Origin: a bacterium
GTDB lineage: Bacteria > CAIWAD01
Length of the DNA stretch: 28,656 nt
Direction of reading: 5' to 3'
Assembly: GCA_030429345.1 (NCBI GenBank)
Contig: JAUIFJ010000037.1
Span: forward strand, 1 to 28,656
The notes beneath the pieces are model-generated. The model made no database searches. It saw only the letters and a program-made list of their open reading frames with translations, and was not told the DNA's origin. Positions 27,711-28,656 of this stretch are shown in pieces; position 1 is the first letter of the stretch; each line of letters starts with the position of its first letter. A program made the position numbers and the translations under genes.

Positions 27711-28343
27711 TTTCTTGTAGGCGGCCCAGTTCTGCTTCAGGTGCAGGAAGGCGGCGAAATCGGCTTGCAGCAGGAAGGGGTTCTCCCTCGCTTCCTGCCC
27801 GATGCTGCTGAAAGGCCGGACTCCCACGTCGTGTCCCGGCCAGACGCGGGTTTCCGCCGGAAGCGCCAGCAGGACCTTGTGCAGGCTGTCGTACTGGGTG
27901 CGGGCCTGCTCCTCCGTCGCGGTTCCGCCGATCTTCCCCACGAAGAGGGTGTCTCCGGTGAGGACATGGCCGGGTTCGCCCGTTTCCCCGGGAACCAAAA
28001 GGCAATGACTGCAGGGTGTGTGGCCCGGCGTAGGCAGCAGCTGGATCTCTTCGCCGCCCAGGGCCAGGCGCTCCTGGTCTTCCGGGCAGAGGTCGGCGGG
28101 TTGACCCGCATTTCGGGACAGGACGAGGCGCCAGTCCCCTTTGGGGATGAGGGGGAGCCCGCAGAGATGGTCCGCGTGGCCATGGGTGCCGATGACCCAG
28201 CGCAGGCGGGCAGCGGATGCATCGAGCGCGCGAAGCAGTCCGGAGGGGTCTTCCCCGGGATCCACGATCGCCGCCTCGCCGCCGGAGAGCAGCAGGTAGC
28301 CGAAGTTGCGGTCGCCGGCAACGGGAATCTGTTTCAGGATCAA
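27693..28343 (-). CDS. MBL-fold metallohydrolase, glyoxalase II-like
   Basis: The 216-residue metallo-beta-lactamase-fold hydrolase has the metal ligands THGHADH (H54, H56, D58, H59), H108 (TPGHTPCSH), D131 (TGDTLFVGKIGGT) and H171 (VWPGHDVGVRP). The C-terminal block with ENPFL is typical of glyoxalase II-like thioesterases; the substrate is not readable. I chose TTG 28343 because GAGGAG stands 6 nt upstream and the protein then begins MILKQIPVAGDRNF, as in relatives. An in-frame ATG at 28379 lies in the tandem-repeat edge and lacks a ribosome binding site. It is a distant paralogue of the 8935-9621 gene. Confidence 0.88.
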   Translation of the reverse strand: MILKQIPVAGDRNFGYLLLSGGEAAIVDPGEDPSGLLRALDASAARLRWVIGTHGHADHLCGLPLIPKGDWRLVLSRNAGQPADLCPEDQERLALGGEEIQLLPTPGHTPCSHCLLVPGETGEPGHVLTGDTLFVGKIGGTATEEQARTQYDSLHKVLLALPAETRVWPGHDVGVRPFSSIGQEARENPFLLQADFAAFLHLKQNWAAYKKEHGIA

Positions 28344-28373
28344 GGGGATCTCCTCAAGCGGTTCCAAGTCAAT

Positions 28374-28656
28374 TGTCATTCCGTGGCTTGACCACGGAAT
28401 CCTTCTCCACGTCGCAGACCGGAGGGGCATCAAACCTCCACCCACCACGCTGTCATTCCGTGGCTTGACCACGGAATCCTTCTCCGCGTCGCAGACCGGA
28501 GGGGCATCAAACCTCCACCCACCCTGCTGTCATTCCGTGGCTTGACCACGGAATCCTTCTCCGCGTCGCAGACCGGAGGGGCATCAAACCTCCACCCACC
28601 CTGCTGTCATTCCGTGGCTTGACCACGGAATCCTTCTCCACGTCGCAGACCGGAGG
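28374..28656. repeat. 77-bp tandem repeat array with a REP-like palindrome
   Basis: Three full units (28374-28450, 28451-28527, 28528-28604) and a partial fourth run off the window edge. They differ at only a few positions. Each unit holds the perfect inverted repeat ATTCCGTGG-CTTGA-CCACGGAAT (28378-28400 in the first copy) and a GGAGG...CCTCC pair. The array abuts the MBL-fold gene start. Similar TGTCATTCC...GGCTTGACC... palindromes are, from memory, common intergenic elements in Alphaproteobacteria. Its promoter for the downstream gene, if any, would lie within or beyond the array. Confidence 0.93.

Noticed and set aside
28374-28656. CRISPR array
   Set aside because: The segments between palindromes are nearly identical, so there are no variable spacers; it is a plain tandem repeat.

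Overview
The window is 28.7 kb of GC-rich DNA in which every gene I can support lies on the minus strand. Long plus-strand open frames are antisense shadows. The organism is a diderm bacterium: it has lipobox lipoproteins, an outer-membrane beta-barrel-type protein and a membrane electron-transfer operon. Its 16S rRNA carries the general bacterial probe site (EUB338 type) without the planctomycete/verrucomicrobial variant. The set of lineage-specific envelope proteins with no obvious close relatives suggests an uncultured or little-studied phylum, possibly near the FCB group. That placement is inference only, and a 16S search would settle it.

Layout, in the direction of transcription (right to left). 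The right edge (28374-28656) is a 77-bp tandem repeat built on a perfect palindrome. Next come an MBL-fold hydrolase, a 64-residue small protein with its own terminator, and an envelope block (lipoprotein, barrel protein, TPR lipoprotein) running into rpiB, then glyA and nrdR. These lead into an overlapping operon rnfC-rnfD-rnfE-rnfA-rnfB-hemW, followed by a ferredoxin-CDGSH iron-sulfur protein, uvrA and a GAF/HD-GYP signalling protein. Then come an MBL-fold hydrolase, a VOC-fold protein and rho, and the translation/RNA set rpmE, prfA, prmC, rnr. At the left edge is a 16S rRNA gene with its leader (promoter candidates, boxA) and both strands of the pre-16S processing stem.

The most unusual item is the Rnf-like operon (16469-20834). 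Fold-level landmarks of RnfC, D, E, A and B are present in order and every frame is intact, but no rnfG exists and there is no room for it. The usual flavin/NADH loop of RnfC, the SGAT flavinylation site of RnfD, the membrane-cluster cysteines of RnfA and the N-terminal Fe-S motif of RnfB all appear to be missing. What remains is a set of [4Fe-4S] ferredoxin-type sites on a membrane scaffold, translationally coupled to hemW. This looks like a repurposed, cofactor-reduced Rnf relative rather than a decaying one.

A second noteworthy item is the rpmE-prfA junction. A strong intrinsic terminator sits just before the prfA ribosome binding site, and its 5' arm can also pair with an upstream sequence, which is the arrangement of a transcription attenuator. 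Other points are an HD-GYP domain split by a large insertion, a palindromic upstream region in front of the small protein, and the REP-like tandem array.
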